DNA of 64,000 nucleotides from an uncultured Lutibacter sp. (GCF_947493565.1 NZ_CANLRG010000002.1:344860-408859); one strand, 5' to 3'; shown: positions 1 through 8,991, numbered from the stretch's first letter. The notes: generated by a model not told the origin, from the sequence alone. Program-made: numbers and translations.

Positions 1-2
1 AT

Positions 3-389
3 AAATTTTCTGCAAGTATGTGCAACCCACCATTTTATAAATCACAAGAAGATGCAAAGGAAGCTAATTTGAAAAAGTTAAAAGGGTTAGGAAAAATGAA
101 TGAGGGGAGAAACTTTAGTGGAAAAGCACAGGAATTATGGTATAAAGGAGGAGAAAAAGCTTTTATTCACACATATTTATACGAAAGCTCATTATTTAAA
201 ACTCAATGTTTTTGGTATACTACATTAGTTTCTAAAAAAGAAAATGCAGAAAGTATGTTTCCTTCCTTAAAAAAATTAGGAGCTACAGAAATAAAAATAA
301 TTCCTATGTATCAAGGGAATAAAGTGACACGAATTATAGCTTGGACCTTTTTAACTAAGGAAGAGCAATTAAAATGGGAAACTAGTTAA
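3..389 (+). CDS. rlmF: 23S rRNA (adenine(1618)-N6)-methyltransferase RlmF, C-terminal part
   Basis: This is the 3' part of a gene whose 5' end lies before the window. The open frame runs in from position 3. RlmF uses S-adenosylmethionine to methylate one adenine of 23S rRNA. The fragment begins at the catalytic NPPF tetrapeptide (residues CNPPFY) that marks N6-adenine methyltransferases. It continues with the family-typical tail: an ELWYKGGE segment, a QCFWYTTLVSKKEN segment and a terminal IIAWTF motif. An ATG at 18 falls in the middle of the catalytic motif and cannot be the true start. The gene converges on the esterase gene with a 2-bp gap. The family call is firm from these motifs. Confidence 0.88.
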   Translation, partial: KFSASMCNPPFYKSQEDAKEANLKKLKGLGKMNEGRNFSGKAQELWYKGGEKAFIHTYLYESSLFKTQCFWYTTLVSKKENAESMFPSLKKLGATEIKIIPMYQGNKVTRIIAWTFLTKEEQLKWETS

Positions 390-391
390 CA

Positions 392-1255
392 CTAATGTTG
401 ATGAAAAGCGTCAGAAACAAATGATAACACAGCAGGTAAAGATTCTCTCCAATAAGTCCAAGTATGTGCTCCATCTCTAACTCTATACTCATGTGGTACG
501 TTTTTTTTTCTTAAGGCAATATGAGCCAAGCTATTGCCTTCATATAAAAAATCGTCATCTCCACAATCAATAAACCATCTAACCGATTTTAAATCATCCA
601 GAGTTTTATTTTCTATTAATGAAATTACATAATGTTGTTCAAAATAGGTTTGTATTTTTGTTTCATCTGTAATACTACTATTGTTGTTTTTAAGACGATT
701 TTTAAAACTTTCTAAAGAAAGAGGCCCTAAAGAAGCACTTAATGGACATGCAGAGGAGAATAACTCTGGATGATGTAGCGCGTATACAAATGCACCTCCA
801 CCACCCATTGAGAGTCCGGCAATGGCTCTAAACCTTTTATCGCTTTTAATTCTGTATGTTTTTTCAACATATGGCATAAATTCTTTAAAAAAGAAATCTT
901 CATACAACCAATGTTCTTCAATAGAATTAAAATAACCTTTTTTGCCAGTATTAGCATCGGGCATAACAACAATCATTGAAGTTGAAGTACCTTCTTTTAT
1001 GGATTTATCAGCAATATGAAGTATTTCACCAAATTGCACCCAACCTGTTTGATCATCACCAGAACCATGTAATAGGTAAAGAACTGGATAACTACGTTGT
1101 GAAGTTTCATAATCAGGAGGTAGGTAAACAGCAAATTTACGCTCTCCTTTTAAAATTGAGCTTTTCATCGTTAAATTATCGTACACTTTTCCATTTTGAC
1201 TGAAACTTATAAGAACAGAACAAATGCTAAAAATTAAAAGGAGTTTATTTTTCAT
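392..1255 (-). CDS. Secreted alpha/beta-hydrolase esterase (esterase D/feruloyl esterase-like, PF00756 type)
   Basis: A 287-residue exported serine esterase. Residues 1-19 form a signal peptide (ending SFSQ). The body has the esterase fold seen in feruloyl esterases and esterase D: an oxyanion-region LLHGSGDD near residue 61, a nucleophile elbow GLSMGG with Ser149, an acidic cluster DCGDDD near 231-236, and a catalytic His264 in DGAHTW. The substrate cannot be read from sequence; carbohydrate-bound acyl esters are typical. It is transcribed divergently from an OsmC gene across 174 bp that contain an inverted repeat. A second esterase of the same superfamily lies at 8110-8943, but the two are not close paralogues. 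Confidence 0.82.
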   Translation of the reverse strand: MKNKLLLIFSICSVLISFSQNGKVYDNLTMKSSILKGERKFAVYLPPDYETSQRSYPVLYLLHGSGDDQTGWVQFGEILHIADKSIKEGTSTSMIVVMPDANTGKKGYFNSIEEHWLYEDFFFKEFMPYVEKTYRIKSDKRFRAIAGLSMGGGGAFVYALHHPELFSSACPLSASLGPLSLESFKNRLKNNNSSITDETKIQTYFEQHYVISLIENKTLDDLKSVRWFIDCGDDDFLYEGNSLAHIALRKKNVPHEYRVRDGAHTWTYWRESLPAVLSFVSDAFHQH

Positions 1256-1333
1256 TGTTTTATACGGTGATAATTAAAATACTAAAAATAATAAATTTTC
1301 AATAAAAATAGGCTCATTTTAATACGTGTTAAT

Positions 1334-1349
1334 AATGCAATTTTGCATT
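1334..1349. promoter_or_regulatory. Perfect inverted repeat in the divergent esterase/osmC region
   Basis: AATGCAA-TT-TTGCATT is a perfect 7-bp inverted repeat with a 2-bp centre. It lies between the divergent esterase and OsmC genes, 80 bp before the osmC start. Its symmetry and place suit an operator. AT-rich DNA produces such repeats by chance, so this is only a candidate. Confidence 0.3.
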
Positions 1350-1429
1350 GTAAATCATAAGTAAATTCATTTAATAAACTTCATTCATTTTTTGGAGAAA
1401 TTGTAATTTTAATAAGAAATAATTTATTC

Positions 1430-1924
1430 ATGTTAAACCCTAAAATTGGAATGGAAGATTTAAAATTTAGAGTACAAGCACATAGTGAAAACTCAACTAA
1501 AACAGTAGTAAAAGCAAGAGGTTTTGAAATAATACTTGATGAACCTGCAAGTTTAGGTGGTACTAATGAGGGAGCAAACCCTGTGGAATACATACTTGCA
1601 GCCTTTTGTGGATGTATAAATGTTATGGGACATGTAATTGCTAAAGAAATGAATTTTGAGCTAAGAGGAATGAAAATTAAAATGTGTGGAAGCTTAAATC
1701 CTGAACGATTGTTTGGAACTTCATTTACTGAACGAGCAGGGTATAAACAAATTGAACTTTCAATTGAACCAGATTGTGATGCTCCAATTGAAGTATTAGA
1801 GGAATGGTTAGAAAGAATAGAAGATAGATGTCCGGTTTCTGACAATTTAAGTAATAGAACTCCAATGAACTTATTGTTAAAAGGAAAATTTCATTCTATT
1901 CAAAAAATAAGTGAATTAAATTAA
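1430..1924 (+). CDS. OsmC/Ohr family protein
   Basis: A 164-residue cytoplasmic protein of the OsmC/Ohr family, whose members reduce organic hydroperoxides with a pair of cysteines. The first cysteine region is AAFCGC (Cys60/Cys62) on the long central helix, after GANPVEYILAA. The second is RCPVSDNL (Cys134), the equivalent of the resolving cysteine. The shape is that of the YhfA/OsmC-like branch rather than Ohr proper. The start is the first ATG of the frame. Another OsmC protein (12933-13352) is a distant relative, so the genome keeps at least two. Confidence 0.85.
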   Translation: MLNPKIGMEDLKFRVQAHSENSTKTVVKARGFEIILDEPASLGGTNEGANPVEYILAAFCGCINVMGHVIAKEMNFELRGMKIKMCGSLNPERLFGTSFTERAGYKQIELSIEPDCDAPIEVLEEWLERIEDRCPVSDNLSNRTPMNLLLKGKFHSIQKISELN

Positions 1925-2027
1925 ATAGTATTAACGAATGTTTGTTTTGAATCGCTGCTATAAGAAATTCGAAGTGTTTTTGTGTTTTAATTTAAAAATT
2001 TTTCATACTTCTGTCTTGTAGTAGCGA

Positions 2028-3266
2028 TTAATACCATCTTTTTTTCTTCTTTTTAGACGCTTCAGATTTACGTCCTTTTTTATGTTTACTCTTTCCAGGA
2101 GTTTTATGAATTTGAGGTTTTGCTTTAGGATCTAATGGGTAAGGATGATTTTCTTCAACAGGAATTATAGTATTTATTAGTTTTTGAATATTAGTAATGT
2201 AATTTTTCTCATCAGCGGAACAAAAAGAAAAAGCATTTCCAGTATTTCCTGCTCTACCAGTTCTTCCAATTCTATGTACATAGGTTTCTGAAACATTTGG
2301 AATATCAAAATTAATAACGGCATCTAAATTATTAATATCAATTCCTCTTGCAGCAACGTCAGTAGCAATTAAAATATTTACAGTACCATCTTTAAATTTG
2401 TTTAAAGATGCTTCTCTGTCTTTTTGAGTTTTATCTCCGTGGATACTTGCTACATTATAATTATTTTTTTTCAGAGTTTTTTCCAATTTTGCGATACCAA
2501 ATTTAGTACGTCTAAAAATTAGAATATTTCCTTTTAAAGTGTTTCTAAGAAGGTATAAGCATAGTTCCATTTTTTTTTGCTTTGGAACATAATAAAGTTT
2601 TTGAACTATAGTTTTTGCAGCAGAAGTTGATGGTGTGGTATCAACAGTTTCAGGATTTTTTAAAATTGAGTTTGCTAATTCAGCAATTTTTGGAGGCATG
2701 GTTGCTGAAAATAAAAGAGTTTGTTTTGCTTTTGGGCATAGGCGTTCAATTTTTTTTACATCATCAATAAAACCCATGTCTAACATTAAATCTGCTTCAT
2801 CCAAAACCAACACTTCAATAAGGTTTAAATGTATGCAATCTTGTTTATGCAAATCTAAAAGCCTACCAGGAGTAGCCACTAAAATATCAACACCTTTTTT
2901 AAGGATGTCTTTTTGAGGTTCAATAGAGGTTCCACCATAAATAACGGTAGTTCTTAAATTTGAAAATTTGCCATAGCTTTTAAAACTTTCTTCAATTTGT
3001 AAAGCCAATTCCCTAGTTGGACTTACAACTAATGCGCGTATTTTTTTAGCTCTTTTACCAGCATCTTGTTTATCAAATAATAATTGTAAAATAGGTAACG
3101 CAAATGCGGCTGTTTTACCTGTACCAGTTTGAGCAGATGCAATAATATCTTTTTTTTCTAAAACCAAAGGAATGGTTTTTTCCTGAACAGGAGTTGGAGT
3201 TTCGTAACCTTTGGCTGCGATTGCTTTTAAAATAGGTTTGTTTAACTGTAGGTCTTTAAATTGCAT
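2028..3266 (-). CDS. DEAD-box ATP-dependent RNA helicase, RhlE-like
   Basis: A 412-residue ATP-dependent RNA helicase. It has all the core motifs: the Q motif around GYETPTPVQEK (residues 20-30), Walker A AQTGTGKT (45-52), PTRELA (83-88), DEAD (156-159), SAT (187-189), and the C-terminal RecA-lobe motifs DVAARGID and [10 protein letters not shown]. The last about 40 residues are a lysine-rich tail ending KKKKKRWY, likely for RNA contact. Such proteins remodel ribosomal or messenger RNA, often in the cold. A second RhlE-like helicase of the same layout lies at 5882-7159. A thioredoxin-like gene lies 51 bp upstream. Confidence 0.92.
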   Translation of the reverse strand: MQFKDLQLNKPILKAIAAKGYETPTPVQEKTIPLVLEKKDIIASAQTGTGKTAAFALPILQLLFDKQDAGKRAKKIRALVVSPTRELALQIEESFKSYGKFSNLRTTVIYGGTSIEPQKDILKKGVDILVATPGRLLDLHKQDCIHLNLIEVLVLDEADLMLDMGFIDDVKKIERLCPKAKQTLLFSATMPPKIAELANSILKNPETVDTTPSTSAAKTIVQKLYYVPKQKKMELCLYLLRNTLKGNILIFRRTKFGIAKLEKTLKKNNYNVASIHGDKTQKDREASLNKFKDGTVNILIATDVAARGIDINNLDAVINFDIPNVSETYVHRIGRTGRAGNTGNAFSFCSADEKNYITNIQKLINTIIPVEENHPYPLDPKAKPQIHKTPGKSKHKKGRKSEASKKKKKRWY

Positions 3267-3317
3267 AGGTTTTGTTTAAAACAACATTTTTGCAAAGATA
3301 CAGTATTATCAAATAGA

Positions 3318-3839
3318 TTATGGTTTCTTTAAAGTTGCATCTATAATTGATATCATTTCGGCAAATTCTTTCTCTTCGTAAAGTCGTGATAAAAAAATGA
3401 TTTCTCCTTGTTTGTTCAATACAATATTTCTGGTAACACCTGCATTGGGTAATGTAAAACTTTCAAACAATGTACCATCAGAGTCTATGGCAAAAGGATA
3501 GGTTACTTTCATTTGTTCAATAAAATGCTTTACTTTTCCTGGAGTTTCTTTTAAATCAATTCCAATTAAAATAAAATCATCATTTTTAAATTGTTGCCAT
3601 ACTTCTTTTTCTAAATGAGGCATTTCTTTTCTACATACGCTACACCAAGAAGCTGTAAATTGTAAAACAACAACTTTCCCTTTTAAATTTTCATTGGTGA
3701 TTGATGTTCCATCCATTAAAGAAAAATTTAATTTTGGAGATTGGTCACCAACTTTAACTTTATATCCTCTTGTAGAATCTTCTTGTGAGTGAGTTAATTG
3801 AGTTAAAAATAAAATGGCTACAATTAGAATATTTTTCAT
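3318..3839 (-). CDS. Exported TlpA/ResA-like thioredoxin-fold protein
   Basis: A 173-residue redox protein of the AhpC/TSA-TlpA type, likely periplasmic. Residues 1-18 form a signal peptide (MKNILIVAILFLTQLTHS). The active site is WCSVC, with Cys66 and Cys69, followed by the RKEMPHLE helix. A typical TlpA insert follows (LIGIDLKETPGKVKHF). The cis-proline region is at GVTRN, where a valine stands next to the loop. It probably reduces periplasmic disulfides, for example in cytochrome maturation or oxidative defence; no partner gene is adjacent. It may be co-transcribed with the downstream helicase gene (51-bp gap). Confidence 0.85.
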   Translation of the reverse strand: MKNILIVAILFLTQLTHSQEDSTRGYKVKVGDQSPKLNFSLMDGTSITNENLKGKVVVLQFTASWCSVCRKEMPHLEKEVWQQFKNDDFILIGIDLKETPGKVKHFIEQMKVTYPFAIDSDGTLFESFTLPNAGVTRNIVLNKQGEIIFLSRLYEEKEFAEMISIIDATLKKP

Positions 3840-3876
3840 TTTTTAAATTTTGAAGTGTAAATATAGAAAGATATTA

Positions 3877-4335
3877 TTAAGAAGTTCTTAAATTTTTTTC
3901 AAAACAAACGCTATTTTCAACGTTTTCATAAAATCCAAAATTAGGGGTAATAGCATAGCCACTTTTTTTGTAGAGTTCAATAGCTTCTGGCTGTTGTTTT
4001 CCAGTTTCTAATATGCATTTAGTATAACCAAGCTCTTTAGCCCACAATTCTAATTCGTTTAAAACTTTAGAAGCAATTCCTTTTCTTCTCCCTAAAGGAG
4101 AAACAAACATTCGCTTAATTTCAACAGTTTTATTTTTATGAAATTTAAATGCACCACACCCAATAGGCTTTTTATTTTCATAAGCTACTACCACATTTTT
4201 AATGGTGTCTAATTTATTAAATTGATCATAAAATGAATGATTATCTCCATCGCTAATTTTTAATTCCGCATCAAGTAATGGTATTAAATTTAAGAAATCT
4301 TTATTTTCTGTTGTTGTTCTAAGTAATTCAATCAT
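3877..4335 (-). CDS. GNAT family N-acetyltransferase
   Basis: A 152-residue acetyl-CoA dependent N-acetyltransferase. The acetyl-CoA loop is seen as RRKGIASKVLNELE (about 83-96). It is preceded by the beta-4 strand VEIKRMFVSP and followed by the usual C-terminal ELYKKSGY segment. The substrate is unknown. The gene starts inside the 3' end of the VF530-like gene (8-bp overlap), so the two are translationally coupled. Confidence 0.85.
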   Translation of the reverse strand: MIELLRTTTENKDFLNLIPLLDAELKISDGDNHSFYDQFNKLDTIKNVVVAYENKKPIGCGAFKFHKNKTVEIKRMFVSPLGRRKGIASKVLNELELWAKELGYTKCILETGKQQPEAIELYKKSGYAITPNFGFYENVENSVCFEKNLRTS

Positions 4336-4561
4336 TTTTTTGAATCGAATTTAAGTATAAATGTTCAACCTTATCTCTTGCCCAAGGTGTACGTCTTAAA
4401 AATTTAAGACTTGACTTTATGCTCGGATTGCTATTAAAGCAGTTAATTTTAATGCGAGACCCTAATTCTTCCCAGCCATAAATAGCTACTAAATATTGTA
4501 AAATTTCTGATAATTTTACTCCGTGTAATGGATTGTTAGGCTGTAAATTATGTATACTCAT
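4328..4561 (-). CDS. VF530 family (DUF2132) DNA-binding protein
   Basis: A 77-residue protein that matches the VF530/DUF2132 family almost end to end. The conserved blocks are QPNNPLHGVKL at the N-terminus, YGWEELG, then NPSIKSSLKFLRRTPWARDKVE. The founding Vibrio fischeri member was classed as a small DNA-binding protein from its structure; its cellular role is not known to me. It is the first gene of a two-gene unit with the GNAT gene and diverges from the NYN-domain gene across 85 bp. Confidence 0.82.
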   Translation of the reverse strand: MSIHNLQPNNPLHGVKLSEILQYLVAIYGWEELGSRIKINCFNSNPSIKSSLKFLRRTPWARDKVEHLYLNSIQKND

Positions 4562-4646
4562 GTTCTCTGCAAAAGTAAATTAATATTTTAAATTTCAATA
4601 ATATACTTAAAAATGAGCTTCAATATTTTGTGTACCTTTAGCAATT

Positions 4647-5381
4647 ATGGAAAAAGACACAAAACTTGCCGTACTAATAGATGGCGATAACATTCCTTCA
4701 AAGTATATTAAAGAAATGATGGAGGAAATTACAAAATATGGAACTCCAACCATAAAACGTATTTATGGTGATTGGACCAAACCTCATTTATCAAAATGGA
4801 AAAATATTTTACTTGAAAATGCCATAACTCCAATACAGCAATACGGCTATACAACAGGTAAAAATGCTACAGATTCAGCAATGATTATTGATGCGATGGA
4901 TATTTTATATTCAGAAAAAGTAAACGGCTTTTGCTTGGTCTCTTCTGATAGTGATTTTACGAAATTAGCTACCAGATTGAGAGAAGCTGGATTGGTGGTT
5001 TATGGAATTGGCGAAAAGAAAACACCAGACCCTTTTATTGTAGCTTGTGATAAGTTTATATATTTAGAAATTTTAGAATTAGAAGAAGATTCATCTAATG
5101 GAAAACAAAAAGAGAAAAAAGCGTCAATTGATAAAATTACACCGAAAGTTATTAGGTTTTTAAAGCATACGGTTGATGATGTTGCTGATGATGATGGGTG
5201 GGCATTTATGGGTGATGTTGGTACTTTAATACTAAAAAAACAGCCAAACTTTGATGCACGTAACTTTGGTTTCCAAAAGTTAACACCTTTATTTAAATCT
5301 TTAAATCAATTTGAAATTGAAGAAAGAGATCGCTCTGGTGGACGTTTTAAATTAATATATGTTAGAAATAAGAAGAAATAG
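4647..5381 (+). CDS. NYN domain (LabA-like) putative RNase with C-terminal OST-HTH/LOTUS domain
   Basis: A 244-residue two-domain protein. Residues 5-145 are a NYN/PIN-like nuclease domain. Its acidic metal site is seen at IDGDN (Asp12, Asp14), ATDSAMIID (Asp76) and SSDSDF (Asp101, Asp103). Residues about 165-240 resemble an OST-HTH/LOTUS domain (DDDGWAFMGDVGTLI through GGRFKLIYVR), a winged-helix fold that binds RNA. By family this is an RNA-directed nuclease, but its target is unknown. It stands alone, with a strong hairpin terminator just after the stop codon. Confidence 0.8.
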   Translation: MEKDTKLAVLIDGDNIPSKYIKEMMEEITKYGTPTIKRIYGDWTKPHLSKWKNILLENAITPIQQYGYTTGKNATDSAMIIDAMDILYSEKVNGFCLVSSDSDFTKLATRLREAGLVVYGIGEKKTPDPFIVACDKFIYLEILELEEDSSNGKQKEKKASIDKITPKVIRFLKHTVDDVADDDGWAFMGDVGTLILKKQPNFDARNFGFQKLTPLFKSLNQFEIEERDRSGGRFKLIYVRNKKK

Positions 5382-5390
5382 TATAATTAT

Positions 5391-5424
5391 CTTAATACCC
5401 CTCTTTTAAAAGAGGGGTATTAAG
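5391..5424. terminator. Bidirectional hairpin terminator
   Basis: A perfect 34-base palindrome with arms CTTAATACCCCTCTTTT and its complement lies between two convergent genes (ends at 5381 and 5447). It can end transcription from both sides. Confidence 0.75.
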
Positions 5425-5446
5425 ATTTGAATAATAAACAATTATT

Positions 5447-5641
5447 TTATTCATATACATAGCGGATAAAACAATCATCATGATGATCCATGTGTGCATC
5501 TAATGCGTTTACTGAAATTGTAATTTCATGTCCATTATGCAAGATTACACATTTTTTTGCTTCAGGTTGGCATTCAAAAGCCATAAAAAGGAACGACCCT
5601 ACAACTAACATAACTACTTTGCTTAAAACATTTTTTTTCAT
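5447..5641 (-). CDS. Small exported protein of unknown function
   Basis: A 64-residue protein I do not recognise. Residues 1-22 form a basic then hydrophobic export signal (MKKNVLSKVVMLVVGSFLFM). The mature part of about 40 residues is acidic and holds three cysteines (ECQPEAKKC and DDCF) plus a histidine cluster HMDHHDD that could bind metal. A TACTTTTG -7 element lies upstream on this strand at 5729-5736. The gene is short but has a signal peptide, a terminator and a promoter candidate, so it is likely real. Confidence 0.6.
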   Translation of the reverse strand: MKKNVLSKVVMLVVGSFLFMAFECQPEAKKCVILHNGHEITISVNALDAHMDHHDDCFIRYVYE

Positions 5642-5728
5642 AATTTTTATTTTTAACAGTTAGATTTCAATTAATAAAAATGGGGTAATAGATGTTAAGG
5701 GTAAAAAATAAAATGTATTACTTTGATT

Positions 5729-5755
5729 CAAAAGTATTATAAAGTGACCTAACAA
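5729..5755 (-). promoter_or_regulatory. Candidate flavobacterial promoter for the 64-residue gene
   Basis: On the minus strand, TTG (5755-5753) is followed after 16 bases by TACTTTTG (5736-5729). This fits the flavobacterial TTG/TAnnTTTG pattern, with a spacer one base shorter than the usual range. It lies 88 bp before the start codon. Confidence 0.35.
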
Positions 5756-5881
5756 TACTATGATAAAAATCATTTAACATATTGATTTTTATTAGTTTGT
5801 GTTTTTTTAAGTATCAAAATTATTTAGAAAAAGTTATTTTGAGGTGATAGGTGTCAGTTTTCTAAGCGTGTAAATAGTAAT

Positions 5882-7159
5882 TTACTTTTTCTTTTTAGGG
5901 TAAAATTTATAACGTTTAGGGTTGTTAGTTTCACTTTCTTTTACACGATGCTCTGCTCTTCGTTGAATTTTTTTTCGTTGATTTTTTGTGGGTTTTTTTG
6001 TAGGAGGAGTTTCTTCAATTTCATCATCTTGAAACGGATGTTTTTTAATGATTGGTATTTGCTGATTGATTAATTTTTGGATATCCTTTAAATAAGCTTT
6101 TTCTTCAATAGTACAAAAGGAAAGTGCAATTCCACTAGCTTTTGCTCTACCTGTTCTACCTATTCTATGTACATAAGTTTCAGGAATATTAGGCAAATCA
6201 AAATTAATAACTAATGATAATTCTTCAACATCAATTCCCCGAGCAGCAATATCCGTAGCAATTAATACATTTAATTCTCCTTTTTTAAAGTTTCCTAAAG
6301 CTCTTTGTCTTGCCCCTTGTGATTTATTGCCATGAATAGCTGCTGATTTAATATTGGCTTTGGCTAAAAAACGTACAATTTTATCGGCTCCATGTTTGGT
6401 TCTTGAAAATACTAATACCGATGAATTTGGGTTGTTTTCTAATAAATGTACCAATAATTTTGGTTTACTTTTTTTACTAACAAAATAAACAGCTTGTTCT
6501 ACTTTTTCAGCAGTAGCTTGTTGTGGTTTTACAGTAACTTTTGTAGGATTTCCTAAAATATTTTTAGATAATTCTACAATAGCAGGAGGCATGGTAGCTG
6601 AAAAGAAAAGCGATTGTCTTTTAACAGGAAGTTTAGCAATTATTTTTTTTATATCGTGAATAAAGCCCATATCTAACATTTGATCCGCTTCATCTAAAAC
6701 AAAATAGTTAATATTTTTCAAAGTAATGTGCCCTTGTGAAATTAAATCCAACAAACGTCCAGGTGTGGCTACTAAAACATCAGTTCCTCCTTTTAAAGCG
6801 TTGGTTTGTGAAAGTTGTTTGACTCCTCCAAAAACAACCACATTTTTTAAGCCAGTATATTTTCCATATGTAGTAATACTTTCAGCAATTTGTATGGCTA
6901 ACTCTCTAGTTGGAGTTACAATTAATGCTTTAGTTTTTCTAAACTCTTTTTGATTAGGGTTAGTTAAATATAGCTGTTGTAGTATAGGAATACTAAAGGC
7001 AGCTGTTTTTCCAGTACCCGTTTGTGCGCAACCAAGTAAATCTTTTTTGTCTAGTAAAATAGGAATTGATTGTTCTTGAATAGGAGTTGGATGTGTATAG
7101 CCTTCAATTTTAAGTGCTTTCAAAATTGGTTCAATAATCCCTAAATCTGTAAATGTCAT
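5882..7159 (-). CDS. DEAD-box ATP-dependent RNA helicase, RhlE-like (second copy)
   Basis: A 425-residue RNA helicase counted from the second in-frame ATG (MTFTDLG), which matches where relatives begin. An upstream ATG at 7180 would add only MPTYLRY. Motifs are the Q motif ([10 protein letters not shown]), AQTGTGKT (45-52), PTRELA, DEAD (156-159), [11 protein letters not shown] and HRIGRTGRA. The C-terminal tail is rich in lysine and arginine and ends KFYPKKKK. The layout matches the helicase at 2028-3266, so these look like paralogues with separate RNA targets. It diverges from a HAD phosphatase gene across 158 bp. Confidence 0.91.
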   Translation of the reverse strand: MTFTDLGIIEPILKALKIEGYTHPTPIQEQSIPILLDKKDLLGCAQTGTGKTAAFSIPILQQLYLTNPNQKEFRKTKALIVTPTRELAIQIAESITTYGKYTGLKNVVVFGGVKQLSQTNALKGGTDVLVATPGRLLDLISQGHITLKNINYFVLDEADQMLDMGFIHDIKKIIAKLPVKRQSLFFSATMPPAIVELSKNILGNPTKVTVKPQQATAEKVEQAVYFVSKKSKPKLLVHLLENNPNSSVLVFSRTKHGADKIVRFLAKANIKSAAIHGNKSQGARQRALGNFKKGELNVLIATDIAARGIDVEELSLVINFDLPNIPETYVHRIGRTGRAKASGIALSFCTIEEKAYLKDIQKLINQQIPIIKKHPFQDDEIEETPPTKKPTKNQRKKIQRRAEHRVKESETNNPKRYKFYPKKKK

Positions 7160-7288
7160 ATAACGTAAATAAGTAGGCAAAGGTAACCCAATTGTTTTAA
7201 TAAGCCATTTTTAAATGAAAAAGCTTAAAAATGTTAATCTGAAGAAGAAATCGATGAATTTTATAAATTTTAAGAAGTTAAGATTGTT

Positions 7289-7296
7289 TATTTTTG
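7289..7296 (+). promoter_or_regulatory. Flavobacterial -7 element before the HAD phosphatase gene
   Basis: TATTTTTG fits the TAnnTTTG consensus and lies 21 bp before the start codon at 7318. No clear TTG -33 box is seen at the usual distance. Confidence 0.35.
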
Positions 7297-7317
7297 CAGA
7301 AGACTAAAAAATGAAGA

Positions 7318-8124
7318 ATGAATTATAAATTAATTTGTACCGATATAGACGGTACACTATTAAATAAAGACAGAGAATTATCTACAGCTACAATTCAACA
7401 AGTTAAACGTATTTCACCTATTCCTTTTGTATTAATTTCTTCACGAATGCCAAATGCAATGAGACATTTGCAAGAAGAGTTAGAAAATAAAAACACTCCG
7501 TTAATTGCTTATAATGGAGCTTTAATTATTGCAAATGAAACGGTTTTGCATTCTACATTTATTAATAATTCAACACTTGAATTCATTATAAATAAATGTG
7601 CTAAAACAAACATTCATTTAAGTTTGTATTATAAAGATGAATGGTATGTGCCAGCAAATGATTATTGGGCAAAAAGAGAAGCCAATAATACCAAAGTAAC
7701 TCCAACTATTAAGTCGAATATTGAAGTATTATCACAATGGAAAAATGAAGGAAAGGGAGCTCATAAAATTATGTGCATGGGAGAAGAGTTAGAAATAGAT
7801 GCGTTATATAAAACTTTGGAACAACATTGCGCTGACGAGATTATATTATACCGTTCAAAACCTACTTATATTGAAATATCTCATAAATCAATTTCTAAAA
7901 AAACAGCTATTGAATTTTTAATAAATACCTATTATTTGGAAATTGCAATGTGTGATATTGTGGCTTTTGGAGATAATTATAACGATATTGAAATGTTAAA
8001 AGCAGTTGGGTTAGGTATCGCAGTAAAAAATGCCAATAATAAGGTGTTAGCTATTGCAAATAAAATTACAGATACCAATAAAAATGATGGTGTTGCTAAA
8101 GCATTAGCATCAATTTTTATTTAA
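7318..8124 (+). CDS. Cof-type HAD-IIB family phosphatase
   Basis: A 268-residue haloacid dehalogenase phosphatase of the Cof/YbiV type with a large C2 cap. Motif I is DIDGTLL (nucleophile Asp9, acid Asp11). Motif II is in LISSRMP. Motif III is the lysine in the SKKTAIEFL region. Motif IV is GDNYNDIEML near the C-terminus. Relatives hydrolyse sugar phosphates, flavin mononucleotide or pyridoxal phosphate, and the sequence does not say which. An ATG seven bases upstream runs into a stop after five codons, so 7318 is the start. The 3' end overlaps the convergent esterase gene by 15 bp. Confidence 0.88.
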   Translation: MNYKLICTDIDGTLLNKDRELSTATIQQVKRISPIPFVLISSRMPNAMRHLQEELENKNTPLIAYNGALIIANETVLHSTFINNSTLEFIINKCAKTNIHLSLYYKDEWYVPANDYWAKREANNTKVTPTIKSNIEVLSQWKNEGKGAHKIMCMGEELEIDALYKTLEQHCADEIILYRSKPTYIEISHKSISKKTAIEFLINTYYLEIAMCDIVAFGDNYNDIEMLKAVGLGIAVKNANNKVLAIANKITDTNKNDGVAKALASIFI

Positions 8125-8943
8125 TGCTTTAAAAGCATTGTATACCGCTTTGTGTAAAATTGTTGCATGATCTTCATCTAAAATAGGTTCGTAAAAAAGA
8201 GTAATTTTACGATTGTTAGCTTCTTTTATTGCTTGAACCAACTTATCTGCCACTTGATGCATTACAGGATGTTCTTTACCTAAGGAAATAAAAACTTTTT
8301 TATTCAAATCTTTATGTTTATTAAAAAATAAATGAGCCTTATTTACAAGCTTTTGATGATCCCACCAAAGGGAAGGACTTACAATAATATAATCGGTAAA
8401 TAAATGCGCTTTGGTTGTTAAAATTTCAGTCGCTAATAAACCACCCATAGATTGACCAATAATTGTTTTTCTAGCAGTTGTTTTATAATTTTTTTGAATG
8501 TAAGGCTGTAATTCATTTTCAATAAATTTTATAAATTTTTCAGAACCTCCTCCAGTTGGCAAATCTTTTTTATCTCTAGGGTCGGTGCTTGGATAAGTAA
8601 AATCTCGATATCTATCAATATTTGCAATTCCAACAACAATAGATTTAGGCATTAAATTATACATGTTCATAAATTGAACCAACCCTGCAATATGAGGAAA
8701 ATCTTCATGAGCGGAACCATCTAAAACATAAATGGTAGGGTAAGTTGCAAGTGAATCTGCATTATATCCTTGAGGAAGGTAGATGTTTAAAACTCGTTCT
8801 TCTGAAAGTTCTTTAGAGTTAATTTTTTCAATAACACCAAAAGGGAATACTTCTTTATTTTGAATGGAGTTATTATTTTGTGCTTTTAAACTGCTGTTAA
8901 ATAAGTAAATAGTAATTAGTATAAGAATAGATTTTTTTTTCAT
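8110..8943 (-). CDS. Exported alpha/beta-hydrolase esterase (Fes/IroE-like superfamily)
   Basis: A 277-residue exported esterase. Residues 1-21 form a signal peptide. The fold is that of the PF00756 esterases, which include enterochelin esterase-like proteins: YVLDGSAHEDF (about 72-82), nucleophile elbow GQSMGG with Ser165, and C-terminal EDHATIL with His259. The substrate cannot be inferred, since no siderophore genes are nearby. It lies 48 bp downstream of corA on the same strand and overlaps the HAD gene at its 3' end. Confidence 0.8.
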   Translation of the reverse strand: MKKKSILILITIYLFNSSLKAQNNNSIQNKEVFPFGVIEKINSKELSEERVLNIYLPQGYNADSLATYPTIYVLDGSAHEDFPHIAGLVQFMNMYNLMPKSIVVGIANIDRYRDFTYPSTDPRDKKDLPTGGGSEKFIKFIENELQPYIQKNYKTTARKTIIGQSMGGLLATEILTTKAHLFTDYIIVSPSLWWDHQKLVNKAHLFFNKHKDLNKKVFISLGKEHPVMHQVADKLVQAIKEANNRKITLFYEPILDEDHATILHKAVYNAFKALNKN

Positions 8944-8991
8944 ATAAAATTTTTAAAAAACAATAATACAAATTTTTTTTATTCATTTTTA

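Noticed and set aside
976..1203. Open frame of 75 codons antisense to the esterase
   Set aside because: It mirrors a well-supported esterase gene, has no recognisable domain, and has no promoter or start context of its own.
1381..1845. 154-codon frame antisense to the OsmC gene
   Set aside because: Serine-rich low-information translation typical of an antisense shadow; the sense frame has both OsmC cysteine motifs.
1950..2029. Imperfect inverted repeat AATCGCTGCTA / TAGTAGCGATT between convergent genes
   Set aside because: The loop is nearly 60 bases, one position mismatches, and the right arm runs into the helicase stop codon; too weak to call a terminator.
8110..8943. Siderophore esterase role for the second esterase
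   Set aside because: Fes/IroE-like fold alone is not enough; no siderophore or iron-uptake genes are next to it.
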